Assembly (NCBI GenBank): GCA_000953735.1
Contig: LN554852.1
Span: forward strand, 186,001 to 250,000
Direction of reading: 5' to 3'
DNA length: 64,000 bases
Origin: Moritella viscosa
GTDB lineage: Bacteria > Pseudomonadota > Gammaproteobacteria > Enterobacterales > Moritellaceae
In this document: one piece after another, positions 1 through 10,266 of the stretch
How positions within the stretch are numbered: position 1 is the first letter of the stretch
Layout: each line of letters starts with the position of its first letter
Notes under the pieces: generated by a model
What the model saw: only the letters and a program-made list of their open reading frames with translations
Told to the model about the DNA's origin: nothing
Databases searched by the model: none
Position numbers and translations under genes: made by a program

Positions 1-882
1 TATCAGTTATTGCGTATGTCAGCAGAGCAATCCGCATCTTTACATAAAGTACTGTTCAGTATCTCTAAAGATAAAGCCTTAGCCCTTACAGGGAAAGAAT
101 ATTATGATCCTGACGCAATTGATTTAAAAACATTCATTGAATCAACACACCAGTTTCTTAATATTTGTTCTGATTTAATGATGGAGACTACAGCGCAAAG
201 TAATGATGCTGTCAATAAGATCGCAGTGATGGAAAGTCAGATGAATAATATTAATGGACTTGTTGATAATGCACAGAAAATCGCTAGGCAAACCAATTTA
301 CTTTCTTTGAATGCAGCGATTGAAGCTGCTCGGGCTGGAGAGATGGGACGTGGTTTTGCCGTTGTAGCACAAGAAATACGACTATTATCTGATACTTCAA
401 ATAAATTTAATGAGGATATCAGAGGAGAAGTGACACAAGCGATGACCACATTTGTCGAAGCGAAATCAATGGTTGAATCATTAGCGAAAGATAATGCTGA
501 AAAATCATCGCAGACACAATCGCGGTTACACCTAGAATTAATTAAATTTGCCGAATTAGAAGAAAGCTTAGAAATGAACTTAGATAACCTCATGAGTTTA
601 TCGGTAGATACCAAAGCATGTGTTAATGATTCAGTTCGAAGTCTGCAGGTTGAAGATATAATTAGTCAATTATCGGAACATAGTGTGTTGCAAGCGGAGA
701 ATATGAAACAAGTATTATTTGCGTGTAGTGAATTACTATCGGCAGAGAAAAATGTCGACCAAGATACCTTTGTTAATAAGCTTAAAGTTGCCGCGGAACA
801 GTTAAAGCAGCAATCACTGCAAGTACAAAACAAGACGATTAGTACGGGGTCTATGAATGAAGGTGAAATAGAGTTGTTTTAA
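1..882 (+). CDS. Methyl-accepting chemotaxis protein, C-terminal part (5' truncated by window edge)
   Basis: Cytoplasmic signalling end of a chemoreceptor, which would pass ligand or redox signals to CheA/CheW. The frame is open from the first base, so the true start lies outside the window; the internal TTG at 10 is probably not a start. About 293 residues are visible. The stretch around residues 95-125, containing [16 protein letters not shown] and [15 protein letters not shown], is the highly conserved hairpin tip of the MCP signalling domain, and the flanks are long heptad-like coiled coil. After the tip there is an unusually long tail that includes [15 protein letters not shown] and ends without a CheR/CheB-docking pentapeptide. 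The sensing domain and membrane segments are not visible, so the stimulus is unknown. Family assignment is certain. Confidence 0.9.
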   Translation, partial: YQLLRMSAEQSASLHKVLFSISKDKALALTGKEYYDPDAIDLKTFIESTHQFLNICSDLMMETTAQSNDAVNKIAVMESQMNNINGLVDNAQKIARQTNLLSLNAAIEAARAGEMGRGFAVVAQEIRLLSDTSNKFNEDIRGEVTQAMTTFVEAKSMVESLAKDNAEKSSQTQSRLHLELIKFAELEESLEMNLDNLMSLSVDTKACVNDSVRSLQVEDIISQLSEHSVLQAENMKQVLFACSELLSAEKNVDQDTFVNKLKVAAEQLKQQSLQVQNKTISTGSMNEGEIELF

Positions 883-995
883 TTATTCGATAGGTAATAC
901 TTTGTTTCATGGTTGAAGTTAGATAGAGTCTGGCACCTTTTGTCTTTCTTGTTTATTGTTACACGTGGGTAAAAGTAATTTGTGTTTCAAGGGTA

Positions 996-1023
996 TTATC
1001 ATTGCGGTACAAACGAATATAAT
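996..1023 (+). promoter_or_regulatory. Candidate sigma-70 promoter of frmA
   Basis: TTATCA (996-1001), a 16-base spacer, and a perfect TATAAT (1018-1023) lie about 80 bases before the frmA start. The -35 match is only moderate. No frmR repressor gene is next to the operon, so any formaldehyde regulation is not explained here. Confidence 0.4.
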
Positions 1024-1025
1024 AA

Positions 1026-2234
<1,209 letters not shown>

Positions 2235-2243
2235 TTAAAATAT

Positions 2244-2274
2244 GTCCCGCTATTTATAATCTGAATAGCGGGAC
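2244..2274 (+). other. Strong intercistronic hairpin between frmA and frmB
   Basis: GTCCCGCTATT (2244-2254) and AATAGCGGGAC (2264-2274) form a perfect 11-bp stem with a 9-base loop. No T-run follows, so it is not a typical intrinsic terminator. It may stabilise the 3' end of frmA mRNA or set the frmA:frmB ratio (inference). Confidence 0.6.
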
Positions 2275-2292
2275 GACTAGTAAAGGTTTGTC

Positions 2293-3138
2293 ATGTCTAT
2301 AGAAGTTGTTAGTAGTAATAAAATGTTTGGCGGTTGGCAGCATCAATATAACCATGCGTCGAGTGTACTAAACTGTCAGATGCGTTTTGCTGTGTATTTA
2401 CCACCGCAAGCATCAAATATGCGTAAAGTACCTGTGATGTATTGGCTGTCTGGCCTGACGTGTACTGATGAAAACTTTATGCAAAAAGCCGGTGCTCAGC
2501 GTATTGCTGCAGAACTGGGTATTGCGATCGTGGCACCGGATACTAGTCCGCGTGGTGAAGGTGTACCTGATGATGCTGACCAAGCGTATGATTTTGGTTT
2601 AGGTGCTGGATTCTATGTGAATGCAACACAAGCACCGTGGAATACGCATTATCAAATGTATGACTATGTGCTCAATGAATTACCGGCATTAATTGAAGCT
2701 AATTTCCCAGTAACAAAAGATCGAGTGATCAGTGGTCATTCTATGGGGGGACATGGTGCATTAGTGATGGCATTGCGTAATCCTGAACGCTATCGTTCAG
2801 TGACGGCATTTAGTCCGATTAGCAATCCAATCAATTGCCCTTGGGGGCAGAAAGCATTACAAAATTATTTAGGTAAAGATAAAGCAGCGTGGCAACAATA
2901 CGATGCGAGTTTACTCATGGCGAAAGCGGATAAATTTGTACCAGCAATGGTTGAGCAAGGCAAAGATGATTCGTTCTTGGATGAGCAACTTAAGCCGAAT
3001 ATGCTGACTGCTGCGGCTGAGAAAAAGGGTTATCCTCTCACGCTAGAAATGCATGATGGTTATGATCATAGTTACTATTTTATAGCGACGTTTATTGAAA
3101 AACATATGCGTTTTCATGCCGCAAATTTAGCAAAATAA
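2293..3138 (+). CDS. frmB: S-formylglutathione hydrolase
   Basis: Alpha/beta-hydrolase (esterase D family) that hydrolyses S-formylglutathione to formate and glutathione, the second step of glutathione-dependent formaldehyde removal. The protein is 281 residues, normal for the family. The nucleophile is Ser150 in GHSMGGHGA. The oxyanion region WLSGLTCTDENF and the C-terminal HDGYDHSYYFI stretch, with the catalytic His, are intact. AAAGG lies before the ATG. It follows frmA by 58 bases, separated by a strong hairpin, and is closed by a terminator-like hairpin. E. coli has two such genes (frmB and yeiG); the symbol is given from the frmA context. Confidence 0.94.
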   Translation: MSIEVVSSNKMFGGWQHQYNHASSVLNCQMRFAVYLPPQASNMRKVPVMYWLSGLTCTDENFMQKAGAQRIAAELGIAIVAPDTSPRGEGVPDDADQAYDFGLGAGFYVNATQAPWNTHYQMYDYVLNELPALIEANFPVTKDRVISGHSMGGHGALVMALRNPERYRSVTAFSPISNPINCPWGQKALQNYLGKDKAAWQQYDASLLMAKADKFVPAMVEQGKDDSFLDEQLKPNMLTAAAEKKGYPLTLEMHDGYDHSYYFIATFIEKHMRFHAANLAK

Positions 3139-3160
3139 CGATTATAAATAATCTTATGAT

Positions 3161-3197
3161 AGGGTGATGGAGTTTGTTTCTATCACCCTTTCTTTTA
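3161..3197 (+). terminator. Intrinsic terminator after frmB
   Basis: AGGGTGAT (3161-3168) pairs with ATCACCCT (3182-3189), followed by a T-rich run (TTTCTTTT). It overlaps the end of the convergent trmL gene. Confidence 0.65.
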
Positions 3198-3659
3198 TTT
3201 TGAACCTGCAAAATCCAGTTGACGCCAGCTCTCATAGATAAAAACAGATACCGCGTTCGATAGATTCATACTACGACTCTCTGGTAGCATCGGAATTCTT
3301 ACCTTCTGCTCTTGTGGTAATGTATCTAGTACTTCTGGTGGTAGGCCGCGTGTCTCAGGCCCAAATAATAAAACATCACCTGCTTGGTATTGCGCTTCAT
3401 GATGGTATTTAGTGCCTTTGGTTGTGCATGCAAAAATACGAGCGTCACCAACACAATCTAAAAATGCTTGATAATTAGCATGACGTTTTACGTCTGCAAA
3501 TTCATGGTAATCTAGTCCCGCACGTTTTACCCTTTTATCATCCCACTCAAAGCCAAGCGGTTCGATTAAATGCAATTTGAAACCAGAGTTGGCACAAAGG
3601 CGAATGATATTACCTGTATTTGGTGGGATCTCAGGTTCAAATAGTGCTACTTGTAACAT
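3195..3659 (-). CDS. trmL: tRNA (cytidine(34)-2'-O)-methyltransferase
   Basis: SPOUT-class methyltransferase that 2'-O-methylates the wobble nucleotide of tRNA-Leu isoacceptors using SAM. The protein is 154 residues, the usual size of TrmL. The start [22 protein letters not shown] is the family N-terminal motif. The trefoil-knot SAM-binding elements [15 protein letters not shown] and [18 protein letters not shown] are intact. It is a single gene, convergent with frmB and divergent from the small membrane protein at 3727. Assignment is firm. Confidence 0.95.
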   Translation of the reverse strand: MLQVALFEPEIPPNTGNIIRLCANSGFKLHLIEPLGFEWDDKRVKRAGLDYHEFADVKRHANYQAFLDCVGDARIFACTTKGTKYHHEAQYQAGDVLLFGPETRGLPPEVLDTLPQEQKVRIPMLPESRSMNLSNAVSVFIYESWRQLDFAGSK

Positions 3660-3726
3660 AATAAAGTCTCAGTTCAGGGTTATATAACGTAGGTACTTTG
3701 CGTAGAATAGCAAATTTAACAACCTA

Positions 3727-3972
3727 ATGGTAAAAGTGATGAAAAAGCGTAGTACTTTGATCGTAGCAGGCCTGATTATATTAAGCGCGATACCTTTTAG
3801 CTTGAATATTCTGATTAATATGTTCTTTTCAAATTTGGATACAGAAATATATGAGAAGAAAAAAGCACGGGTGGAACAGCGTCGACAAATAGAGAAAATG
3901 TTCCCTGAATTAGATACGACTAACCCATTACGCCCGCAGGTTACAACGAATAAAGCTGCAGAAGATAAATAA
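3727..3972 (+). CDS. Small single-pass membrane protein of unknown function
   Basis: I do not recognise this 81-residue protein. A basic N-terminus (MKKRST) is followed by one hydrophobic segment at about residues 11-34, then a charged, probably helical stretch (EKKKARVEQRRQIEKMF), giving a single-pass inner-membrane protein or an uncleaved signal anchor. A second ATG at 3739 would give a 77-residue form starting MKKRST; neither start has a strong ribosome binding site. It sits alone between divergent trmL and convergent cpxA. Coding status is likely but not certain. Confidence 0.55.
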   Translation: MVKVMKKRSTLIVAGLIILSAIPFSLNILINMFFSNLDTEIYEKKKARVEQRRQIEKMFPELDTTNPLRPQVTTNKAAEDK

Positions 3973-4011
3973 TAATCAACTTCTGCAGTCCTTTAATGGC
4001 TCATTTTTTGA

Positions 4012-5361
4012 CTAGCCCATTGGTATAGTAATAGTGACCTGTAAGCCTTGTGTGTCTCTGTTACTTGCTCGTATTATCCCATGATGTTGACGGACCGCAT
4101 TTTCAGTAATTGCCAGCCCTAAACCTGCACCGCCTGATTCACGGTCTCGGGCTTGTGATACGCGATAAAAAGGTTTGAAAATTTGCTCAACTTCGTCCTC
4201 TGGAACCCCTGGACCATCATCTGTGATCACAAATGTTATTTTGTCTATGTCGTTGGTGATAGCTAAATGAACCTGTTGGTTGGCATAGCGTAATGCGTTA
4301 CGGATTACGTTCTCTATGGCACTGCCAAAGAGTGCTGGAAAGCCTTTGATATCCAAGTCTGGTATTGGTTGATAGCTAAAACGTTTGCCTAATTGTTCCG
4401 CTTCGAAAATAGCATCATCGCAAATAGGTTGTAACAGTGAGTCAAGGTTAAATGATTCTTTGGTTGTGGCATTTAATTGTGTTTTTGATAAATTTAATAG
4501 CGCTGAGATCATTTCTTCTAAACGTTGTGATTCATTATCGATACGCACGATCTCTTTGGTCTCACCATAATGGCGTTTAGATAATGCAACGGACATTTTC
4601 AACCGCGTTAAGGGTGATCTCAATTCATGAGAAATATCACTCAATAAACGATGCTGAAGTGAAATATGTTCACGAATAGAAAACATCATAGTACGTAAAC
4701 TTCGCGCTAATTCGCCAATTTCATCTTGTCGTTGAGTCGCTGGTACAACAGCATCTAAATTACCATCTGTGATCTCGGATGCGGTTCTTTGTAACTTTTG
4801 TAATGGTTTCGAAATATGCCATGCGAGCGACGCACATAATGGCATGCTGACAAACATCGTAATGAAAAGTAACAGGAATGGTCTATCTAATACATTAATT
4901 AACCATATATTATGCTCTGCTGGTAACTGTTGTGCTGCATACAATTGGAATCTTTCACCGCGTATATTTATTGGGATCGGTCCGGTCATTAGCCAGTTTT
5001 TATATTGCTTTACTTTTGGTTGTTGCGACTCTTCACTTTGTAAAATAAAACGACGAATAGCCTTAGAGGCTTTGCTGCTTGAAATAATATCGCCATTCAT
5101 ACGGACTAAATAAAAATGTTTTGTTTGTGCTTCTTTAGGGGTTATTAACACTTGTAATGGGATATTTGGATAGCGATCAGCAGAGCTGGAAATATTATGT
5201 GCAATGCTATTTAAAATGCTGACTGAGCGCGGATCGAGTTGTTTCATTACTCGGCTATCTAATGTTGGTAGTGCTATAACTACGGCTACAACAAGTAGTA
5301 GCATACACCAAAACCAGACAAAAATTTTAACGAATAGTTGATTCAATTTGCGACTAAGCAC
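4012..5361 (-). CDS. cpxA: Envelope-stress sensor histidine kinase CpxA
   Basis: Inner-membrane sensor kinase of the Cpx envelope-stress system; it phosphorylates and dephosphorylates CpxR. It is 449 residues, close to E. coli CpxA. One membrane segment lies at about 8-30, then a periplasmic domain to about residue 155, a second segment near 160-180, and a HAMP domain (LAWHISKPLQKLQRTASEI). The phospho-acceptor motif is ISHELRSPLTRLK. The ATP-binding domain has N-box (IENVIRNALRYA), DDGPGVP and GGAGLGLAI. The gene follows cpxR by 47 bases on the same strand. Identity is supported by the cpxRA-fieF synteny. Confidence 0.93.
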   Translation of the reverse strand: MLSRKLNQLFVKIFVWFWCMLLLVVAVVIALPTLDSRVMKQLDPRSVSILNSIAHNISSSADRYPNIPLQVLITPKEAQTKHFYLVRMNGDIISSSKASKAIRRFILQSEESQQPKVKQYKNWLMTGPIPINIRGERFQLYAAQQLPAEHNIWLINVLDRPFLLLFITMFVSMPLCASLAWHISKPLQKLQRTASEITDGNLDAVVPATQRQDEIGELARSLRTMMFSIREHISLQHRLLSDISHELRSPLTRLKMSVALSKRHYGETKEIVRIDNESQRLEEMISALLNLSKTQLNATTKESFNLDSLLQPICDDAIFEAEQLGKRFSYQPIPDLDIKGFPALFGSAIENVIRNALRYANQQVHLAITNDIDKITFVITDDGPGVPEDEVEQIFKPFYRVSQARDRESGGAGLGLAITENAVRQHHGIIRASNRDTQGLQVTITIPMG

Positions 5362-5408
5362 GTGTTAACAACCTTATTTCAAAAATGATAGAAGTGTAAG
5401 AGGGACGA

Positions 5409-6104
5409 TTATGTATCTAGCCACATATAACCACGGCCACGAAGTGTGCGAATTCGCATTTTCTCATCTTTTCTTTCTGGTAACTTTTTACGTAAGTTAC
5501 TTAAATGCATATCAATACTACGGTCAAATGGCGTCAGTTTTTTCCCCAGTACTTGCTCGCTTAAATCGGCTTTGGTTAGGATCGTACCTGGCGATGAGAT
5601 AAGTGCTTCTAATAACATCAGTTCGGTACTGGTTAAGTCAAGCAGAATGGTTTGACACCATGCCTCTTGTGTCCGGCTGTTTATTTCAATGTCTAAGTGT
5701 GTCAATAATTCTGTTTTTTTAGCTGTTGTTGGGGGCTCTACTCGACGTAATACGGCTCTAATTCGTGCTAATAATTCACGATCACTGAACGGTTTTGGTA
5801 AATAATCATCGGCACCCATTTCTAAGCCAAGAACACGATCAATTTCATCACCTTTCGCTGTTAACATTAATACCGGTGTGCTGTTATCTACTCGAAGTTT
5901 TTTTAATACTTCAAAACCGTTTAACTTTGGCATCATGACATCTAAAAGGACCATATCATATTGACTACTTCTGATTGCAGCTAAACCGGCTTCACCATCA
6001 TGTTCCATATCAACATCGAAATCTTCGAGACTTAGAAATTCAGCGAGTAATTCGGCTAGTTCTTTATCGTCATCAATTAATAATAATTTAGTCATATTAG
6101 GCAC
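5409..6104 (-). CDS. cpxR: Envelope-stress response regulator CpxR
   Basis: OmpR/PhoB-type response regulator paired with CpxA. The 231-residue protein has a receiver domain (acidic pair IDDD near residues 9-12, phospho-acceptor Asp in LLDVMMPKLNGFEVL, Lys in YLPKPF) and a C-terminal winged helix ending RTLRGRGYMWLD. It is the first gene of the cpxRA operon. An exact GTAAA-N5-GTAAA box lies 59 bases before the start, which indicates autoregulation by CpxR-phosphate. In E. coli cpxP is divergent from cpxR; here the divergent gene is fieF. Confidence 0.95.
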   Translation of the reverse strand: MPNMTKLLLIDDDKELAELLAEFLSLEDFDVDMEHDGEAGLAAIRSSQYDMVLLDVMMPKLNGFEVLKKLRVDNSTPVLMLTAKGDEIDRVLGLEMGADDYLPKPFSDRELLARIRAVLRRVEPPTTAKKTELLTHLDIEINSRTQEAWCQTILLDLTSTELMLLEALISSPGTILTKADLSEQVLGKKLTPFDRSIDMHLSNLRKKLPERKDEKMRIRTLRGRGYMWLDT

Positions 6105-6532
6105 TCTGTTAATTGTTTTTATTGTATTAGGATACTGGGTTAAGCAGTAAATAATTCGAAGATTTACCTTGTTTTACATTTTTATTTCGGCATAGTTAAA
6201 AAAATGATGATGCCTAGTCAGTTTAACTAAGATGGCGTAATAAACAATGCTATCCTCAATTAAAGAGCGAGAGATTGTGACATGCTACATAATTGCTTTA
6301 TTTACGATAATGAAGTTAATTGCGCAGCATTTATTACTATAATCTCAGAATAACCAGCTAGGCTGGAAGCCTTATTGACAACTATATGTTGCTGCAATCC
6401 TAAAGTAACAACAGAATATTTTTATTGTTTCTATTTTATTTGATTTATAGGTTGTTTAGATGAATAACTTCACGTTGTTTTTCTACTACCCCGGTTTATA
6501 ATAAACGCATAAATAATGTAAAAGGTAACTCT
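6105..6532. other. cpxR-fieF divergent intergenic region, no cpxP
   Basis: These 428 bases separate divergent cpxR and fieF. In E. coli the periplasmic protein CpxP (about 166 residues) is encoded here, but this gap is too short for a normal cpxP and no similar frame is visible. It holds the CpxR box close to cpxR and is otherwise AT-rich. A 23-codon frame beginning with the ATG at 6282 is too weak to call. Confidence 0.7.
6163..6177 (-). promoter_or_regulatory. CpxR binding box upstream of cpxR
   Basis: On the minus strand this reads GTAAA-ACAAG-GTAAA, an exact match to the established CpxR consensus GTAAA-N5-GTAAA. It is 59 bases upstream of the cpxR start, so it probably mediates autoregulation and could also affect divergent fieF. 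Confidence 0.85.
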
Positions 6533-7423
6533 GTGATAGATTCTGATCATGAACAATTAATTAAACGTGCAAGCTATGCTTCTGTTGTTACCGCCGTCAT
6601 TTTATTATGCAGTAAATTGTTTGTGTGGTTTGCAACTGGGTCTGCATCGATATTGGCGTCATTAACGGATTCATTTTTAGATATTGGTGCATCCATTATT
6701 AATTTGTTTGCCATCAAATATGCTTTAGAACCAGCGGATGATGCGCATCGTTTTGGCCATGGTAAAGCTGAATCTTTAGCTGGATTAGTACAATCAGCAT
6801 TCATTGTTGGTTCATCTATTTTATTAATGTTACACGGTATTAGTGCATTATTAGATCCGCAGCCGATTGTACGCTCAGAACTTGGTATCGCGGTATCCAT
6901 TTTTGCATTATTGGTTACTTTTATTTTGATTCGCTATCAAACGCATGTTGTGGCTACAACTGGGAGTATTGCGATCAAAGCTGATTCACTCCATTATAAA
7001 TCAGACTTATGGCTTAATGCGACAGTACTTATCGCACTTAGTTTATCTGCGTATGGTTTTTATTGGGTTGATGGATTAGCGACAATTTTGATATCCTGCT
7101 ACATATTATACAGTGCGTATGAGATCGGTATGGAGTCAATTCAGACATTGTTGGATCATGAATTGCCAGGTGAAGATATTGATAAAATAACAGCGATTGT
7201 GGTCAATACGGAAAATGTACTCGGACTACATGAGTTACGCACGCGACAATCAGGTTATATGCGTTTTATTCAATTGCATATAGAACTGGATGATCACCTT
7301 ACTCTGTTTCAGGCCCATGCGATTGCCGATAATGTTGAAACTAATTTACTCTGTGAATTTGCAAATACGGAAGTACTCATTCACCAAGATCCAATCTCAA
7401 TTGTAAAGACGAAAAATGATTAA
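6533..7423 (+). CDS. fieF: Ferrous-iron/zinc efflux pump, cation diffusion facilitator family
   Basis: Inner-membrane proton-driven exporter of divalent metals (FieF/YiiP). The 296-residue protein has about six membrane helices. The metal-site residues are present: the two Asp of DSFLDIGAS near residues 45-49 and the His/Asp of DSLHYKSD near 150-157. The signature HRFGHGKAESLAGL and the C-terminal cytoplasmic metal-binding domain (HELRTRQSGYMRFIQLHIEL, ending IHQDP) are intact. The start is GTG with AAAGG eight bases upstream. Its position beside cpxRA matches E. coli apart from the missing cpxP. cysE follows closely. Confidence 0.95.
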   Translation: MIDSDHEQLIKRASYASVVTAVILLCSKLFVWFATGSASILASLTDSFLDIGASIINLFAIKYALEPADDAHRFGHGKAESLAGLVQSAFIVGSSILLMLHGISALLDPQPIVRSELGIAVSIFALLVTFILIRYQTHVVATTGSIAIKADSLHYKSDLWLNATVLIALSLSAYGFYWVDGLATILISCYILYSAYEIGMESIQTLLDHELPGEDIDKITAIVVNTENVLGLHELRTRQSGYMRFIQLHIELDDHLTLFQAHAIADNVETNLLCEFANTEVLIHQDPISIVKTKND

Positions 7424-7460
7424 TATAAACGTGAACTCTAAATGTTGTAAAGGAATAAAC

Positions 7461-8240
7461 ATGGAAGATAAACTTTCAATGTCTTGGCTTAGAATTAGAG
7501 ATGAAGCTAAATTATTGGTTGAACAGGAACCTATGCTCGCTAGCTTCTTCCATTCAACAATACTAAATCACGATAGTTTAAAATGTTCATTAAGTTTCCA
7601 ATTAGCAAATAAGCTCGATAGTGCGACAATGCCAGCTATTTTATTACGTGAAGTGATTGAGGAAGCATTAAAAGCAGAACCTACTATTTTACATGCGGTG
7701 GCTGCGGATTTATGTGCAGTACAAGAGCGAGACCCGGCGGTTGAGTTTTTCTCGACACCGTTATTATATTTGAAAGGTTTTCTCGCACTACAGTCTTATC
7801 GTATTGCGCATTGGTTGTGGAACCAAAAGCGTGAAGCATTAGCGATTTATTTACAAAACCAAATATCAGTGGTGTTTGCTGTTGATATTCATCCGGCTGC
7901 TAGAATAGGCAAAGGTATTATGCTTGATCATGCAACTGGAATTGTGATTGGCGAAACGGCAATTGTAGAAGACGATGTATCAATTTTACAAAGCGTTACG
8001 CTAGGTGGTACAGGTAAAGAAAGTGGTGATCGTCATCCGAAAATTAGAGCGGGTGTAATGATTGGTGCTGGTGCTAAAGTGCTGGGTAATATTGAAGTCG
8101 GTAGAGGAGCCAAAGTCGGTGCAGGTAGTGTAGTGCTCGATCATGTACCTGAGCATACGACCGTTGCAGGGGTTCCAGCTAAAGTTGTTGGTCGGCCTGA
8201 TTCTGAGATGCCTTCACTAGCGATGAATCAAACAATTTGA
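7461..8240 (+). CDS. cysE: Serine O-acetyltransferase
   Basis: Cytosolic enzyme making O-acetylserine from serine and acetyl-CoA, the committed step of cysteine synthesis, usually feedback-inhibited by cysteine and complexed with CysK through its C-terminus. It is 259 residues. An N-terminal helical SATase domain (about 1-140) is followed by a left-handed beta-helix of hexapeptide repeats (IHPAARIGKGIMLDHATGIV through AGVPAKVVGRP). The start at 7461 is preferred over an in-frame ATG at 7416 that overlaps fieF, because AAAGGA precedes it and MSWLRIRDEAKLL fits the family. The C-terminal tail after GRP ends in NQTI; a terminal Ile is the residue that docks in CysK. Confidence 0.95.
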   Translation: MEDKLSMSWLRIRDEAKLLVEQEPMLASFFHSTILNHDSLKCSLSFQLANKLDSATMPAILLREVIEEALKAEPTILHAVAADLCAVQERDPAVEFFSTPLLYLKGFLALQSYRIAHWLWNQKREALAIYLQNQISVVFAVDIHPAARIGKGIMLDHATGIVIGETAIVEDDVSILQSVTLGGTGKESGDRHPKIRAGVMIGAGAKVLGNIEVGRGAKVGAGSVVLDHVPEHTTVAGVPAKVVGRPDSEMPSLAMNQTI

Positions 8241-8399
8241 TGTATTAATGTCAGTGCTCACAAACAAAAAGTTAATTCTGCTTAAGCGCATCATAAATTG
8301 ACTAATAAGACTTGTTGTAGATTGACTAGCGTTGTATTCTTCTATCAAGGGATAAGCCCTCTCAGCACAATATTGAATTCTTAAATTATGGGTGAAAAA

Positions 8400-8627
8400 A
8401 TGAATTTTGACGTATTAGATAAATTAGAAAGTAAAGTCCAAACAGCAGTTGATACCATTTCCCTATTACAAATGGAATTAGAAGAGCTAAAAGAAGAAAA
8501 CAACGAACTATTAGCGAATAACTCTGAACTTAAAAGCCAGCAAGATGTATGGCAAGACCGTTTACGTTCTTTGCTAGGTAGAATGGATGAAGTTCAAGAG
8601 CTAGAAGAGTTAGAAGAAGAAGCATAA
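8400..8627 (+). CDS. zapB: Cell division protein ZapB
   Basis: Small coiled-coil protein that joins the Z-ring through ZapA and links it to the terminus region through MatP. The 75-residue protein starts [14 protein letters not shown]; the core [20 protein letters not shown] is nearly identical to E. coli ZapB, and the whole length is an acidic heptad coiled coil. The ATG at 8400 has GGGTGA upstream; the in-frame ATG at 8388 lacks a site. A hairpin terminator follows, facing convergent rraA. Assignment is firm. Confidence 0.95.
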   Translation: MNFDVLDKLESKVQTAVDTISLLQMELEELKEENNELLANNSELKSQQDVWQDRLRSLLGRMDEVQELEELEEEA

Positions 8628-8634
8628 TTTGATT

Positions 8635-8670
8635 CAGAGGTATAGTTATGACTAACTTATACCTCTGTTT
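8635..8670 (+). terminator. Terminator after zapB
   Basis: CAGAGGTATA near 8635 pairs with TATACCTCTG ending at 8667, extended inward with one bulge, and is followed by TTTCT. It lies between convergent zapB and rraA. Confidence 0.65.
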
Positions 8671-8686
8671 CTATATGTTTTGCGTG

Positions 8687-9172
8687 TTATTCAATATCTA
8701 GCGCATCTGCAGATAGAATAATACCAGTGCTGTCTGCATAAACATGATCGTCAGGTAAGAATGTGACACCGCCAAAATTAACCGCCACATCTAGCTCACC
8801 TGTTCGATTATCATCTGCACCAACAGGAATAGAAGCAAGGCTCTGGATTCCAATATTAATATCGTCTAGTTGATCGACTTCTCGAATACTCCCGTAAACA
8901 ATAATGCCTTCCCATTCATTCTCGAATGCCAGTTGGGCAATATCAGAATCAATTAATGCTCTTCTTAATGAACCACCACCATCAATGAGTAGAACTCTAC
9001 CTAATCCGGCTTGTTGAACTGTTTCAGCAATCAGCCCTAAACTTTCAAAGCATTTAATTGTGGTGATTTGACCACCGAATGATGACTTTCCACCGAAATT
9101 CATGAACATAGGTTCAACAACATCAATCATATCTGTATAAATGTCGCATAGTTCAGAAGTATTGTATTCCAT
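8687..9172 (-). CDS. rraA: Ribonuclease E activity regulator RraA
   Basis: Trimeric protein that binds RNase E and degradosome helicases and inhibits mRNA decay. It is 161 residues, the same as E. coli RraA. The conserved elements [48 protein letters not shown] and [17 protein letters not shown] are present. The ATG at 9172 has AAAAGG eight bases upstream, better than the GTG at 9181. It stands alone and is convergent with zapB. Confidence 0.95.
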   Translation of the reverse strand: MEYNTSELCDIYTDMIDVVEPMFMNFGGKSSFGGQITTIKCFESLGLIAETVQQAGLGRVLLIDGGGSLRRALIDSDIAQLAFENEWEGIIVYGSIREVDQLDDINIGIQSLASIPVGADDNRTGELDVAVNFGGVTFLPDDHVYADSTGIILSADALDIE

Positions 9173-9390
9173 GAGCAGCACCTTTTAATAAAGAAAGTTA
9201 GGTCATTAGCAATAAATCATAGCACTGTTAGCATATAAATTAAGCCTTTATTATCATTAGATAAATCAAAATTTGGCCTGCGACATAAAAATATAAGCAG
9301 TGTCCACTAAATATCTCTCTAATCCCAAATAGTACGATGTGATGGTCTATTCTTATGATCATAGAGTAGATTATCGATGAGGGCATCGTT

Positions 9391-10254
9391 ATGGCGATTA
9401 TTAATGCGTTAACTATCAATGTGGAAGATTATTTTCAAGCCCCCGCTTTTCAATGCTGTATTAAGGAAAAAGACTGGAATTTACTCTCACCTCGTATTGA
9501 ATATGCAGTAGATAAGATTTTATTATTATTAGATGATCATAATGTGACCGCTACATTTTTTGTTTACGGTTGGACTATTATTCGATTTCCTTCGATGTTA
9601 AAAAAAATAGCAGAGCAGGGACATGAACTTGCATACCGACATTATAGCCTGCCCGATACGCAGCATTTCAATCAGCGTAAAATTATTGAAGATTTAAACC
9701 GTTATAAAGATCTATTATCACAAGTAATTGGGCACCGCATTATTGGTTATCGCAGTGATACAAAATTATGCAGCGCGACCTCTGAGTGGTTAGAAGACGA
9801 ATTAATCTTGGCTGGCTATGAGTATAGCTGTGCTAACCGGATTCGTAGAGTTGACGTGAAAGAGGATCCAATTGAGTCTGTCTTTGGAGATTTTCAGCAT
9901 CTAAATGTATCAACCCATAAAGTGTTAACGAAGCAGTATGAAATCATTAATACCAATAGTCTCCGCTTTAGAAAATATGAATCAAGTCGTAAGCTCGTCG
10001 GCCATTTTATGGAAGAGACGAAAACACCGGTGCTAGGGTGCATTTCAACTTGGGTCATGGATAATCAACAACCGAATATTAGAGCTGATAGCTTATTTAA
10101 AAAATGGTTACACGATTACCATCTTCGTGAGACCCCCCTTCTTTTACATCAACTATTCTCTGATTATGGTTGGCAAACAATCAGTGATATATATCTGCAT
10201 AAAGTACTACAGCTAAACAGTATGAAAAAAAGGAAAGGACGCTGCGTAAGTTAA
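9391..10254 (+). CDS. Polysaccharide deacetylase-like protein (NodB fold, XrtA-type) with degraded catalytic motifs
   Basis: The 287-residue protein follows the NodB-fold deacetylases of exosortase/exopolysaccharide loci: INALTxxVEDYF start, TATFFVYGW, EQGHELA, and conserved spacing. The family's catalytic residues are changed. The first-motif Asp is Asn10 (INVEDYF); the metal-binding HxxxH of the usual ASHGYSH motif reads AYRHYSL at residues 81-87; the RAP substrate motif reads RSD at 121-123; the YDSS motif reads YSCA near 145; and no HPWE-like motif is seen near the C-terminus. The enzyme is therefore probably inactive as a metal-dependent deacetylase and may act as a binding or scaffold protein (inference). 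It is followed 12 bases later by a glycosyltransferase gene, probably in one operon. No signal peptide. Confidence 0.75.
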   Translation: MAIINALTINVEDYFQAPAFQCCIKEKDWNLLSPRIEYAVDKILLLLDDHNVTATFFVYGWTIIRFPSMLKKIAEQGHELAYRHYSLPDTQHFNQRKIIEDLNRYKDLLSQVIGHRIIGYRSDTKLCSATSEWLEDELILAGYEYSCANRIRRVDVKEDPIESVFGDFQHLNVSTHKVLTKQYEIINTNSLRFRKYESSRKLVGHFMEETKTPVLGCISTWVMDNQQPNIRADSLFKKWLHDYHLRETPLLLHQLFSDYGWQTISDIYLHKVLQLNSMKKRKGRCVS

Positions 10255-10266
10255 TGGAAGGATATT

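Noticed and set aside
6282..6353. 23-codon frame in the cpxR-fieF gap as a cpxP replacement
   Set aside because: Too short, no signal peptide, no LTxxQ motif and only a weak binding site.
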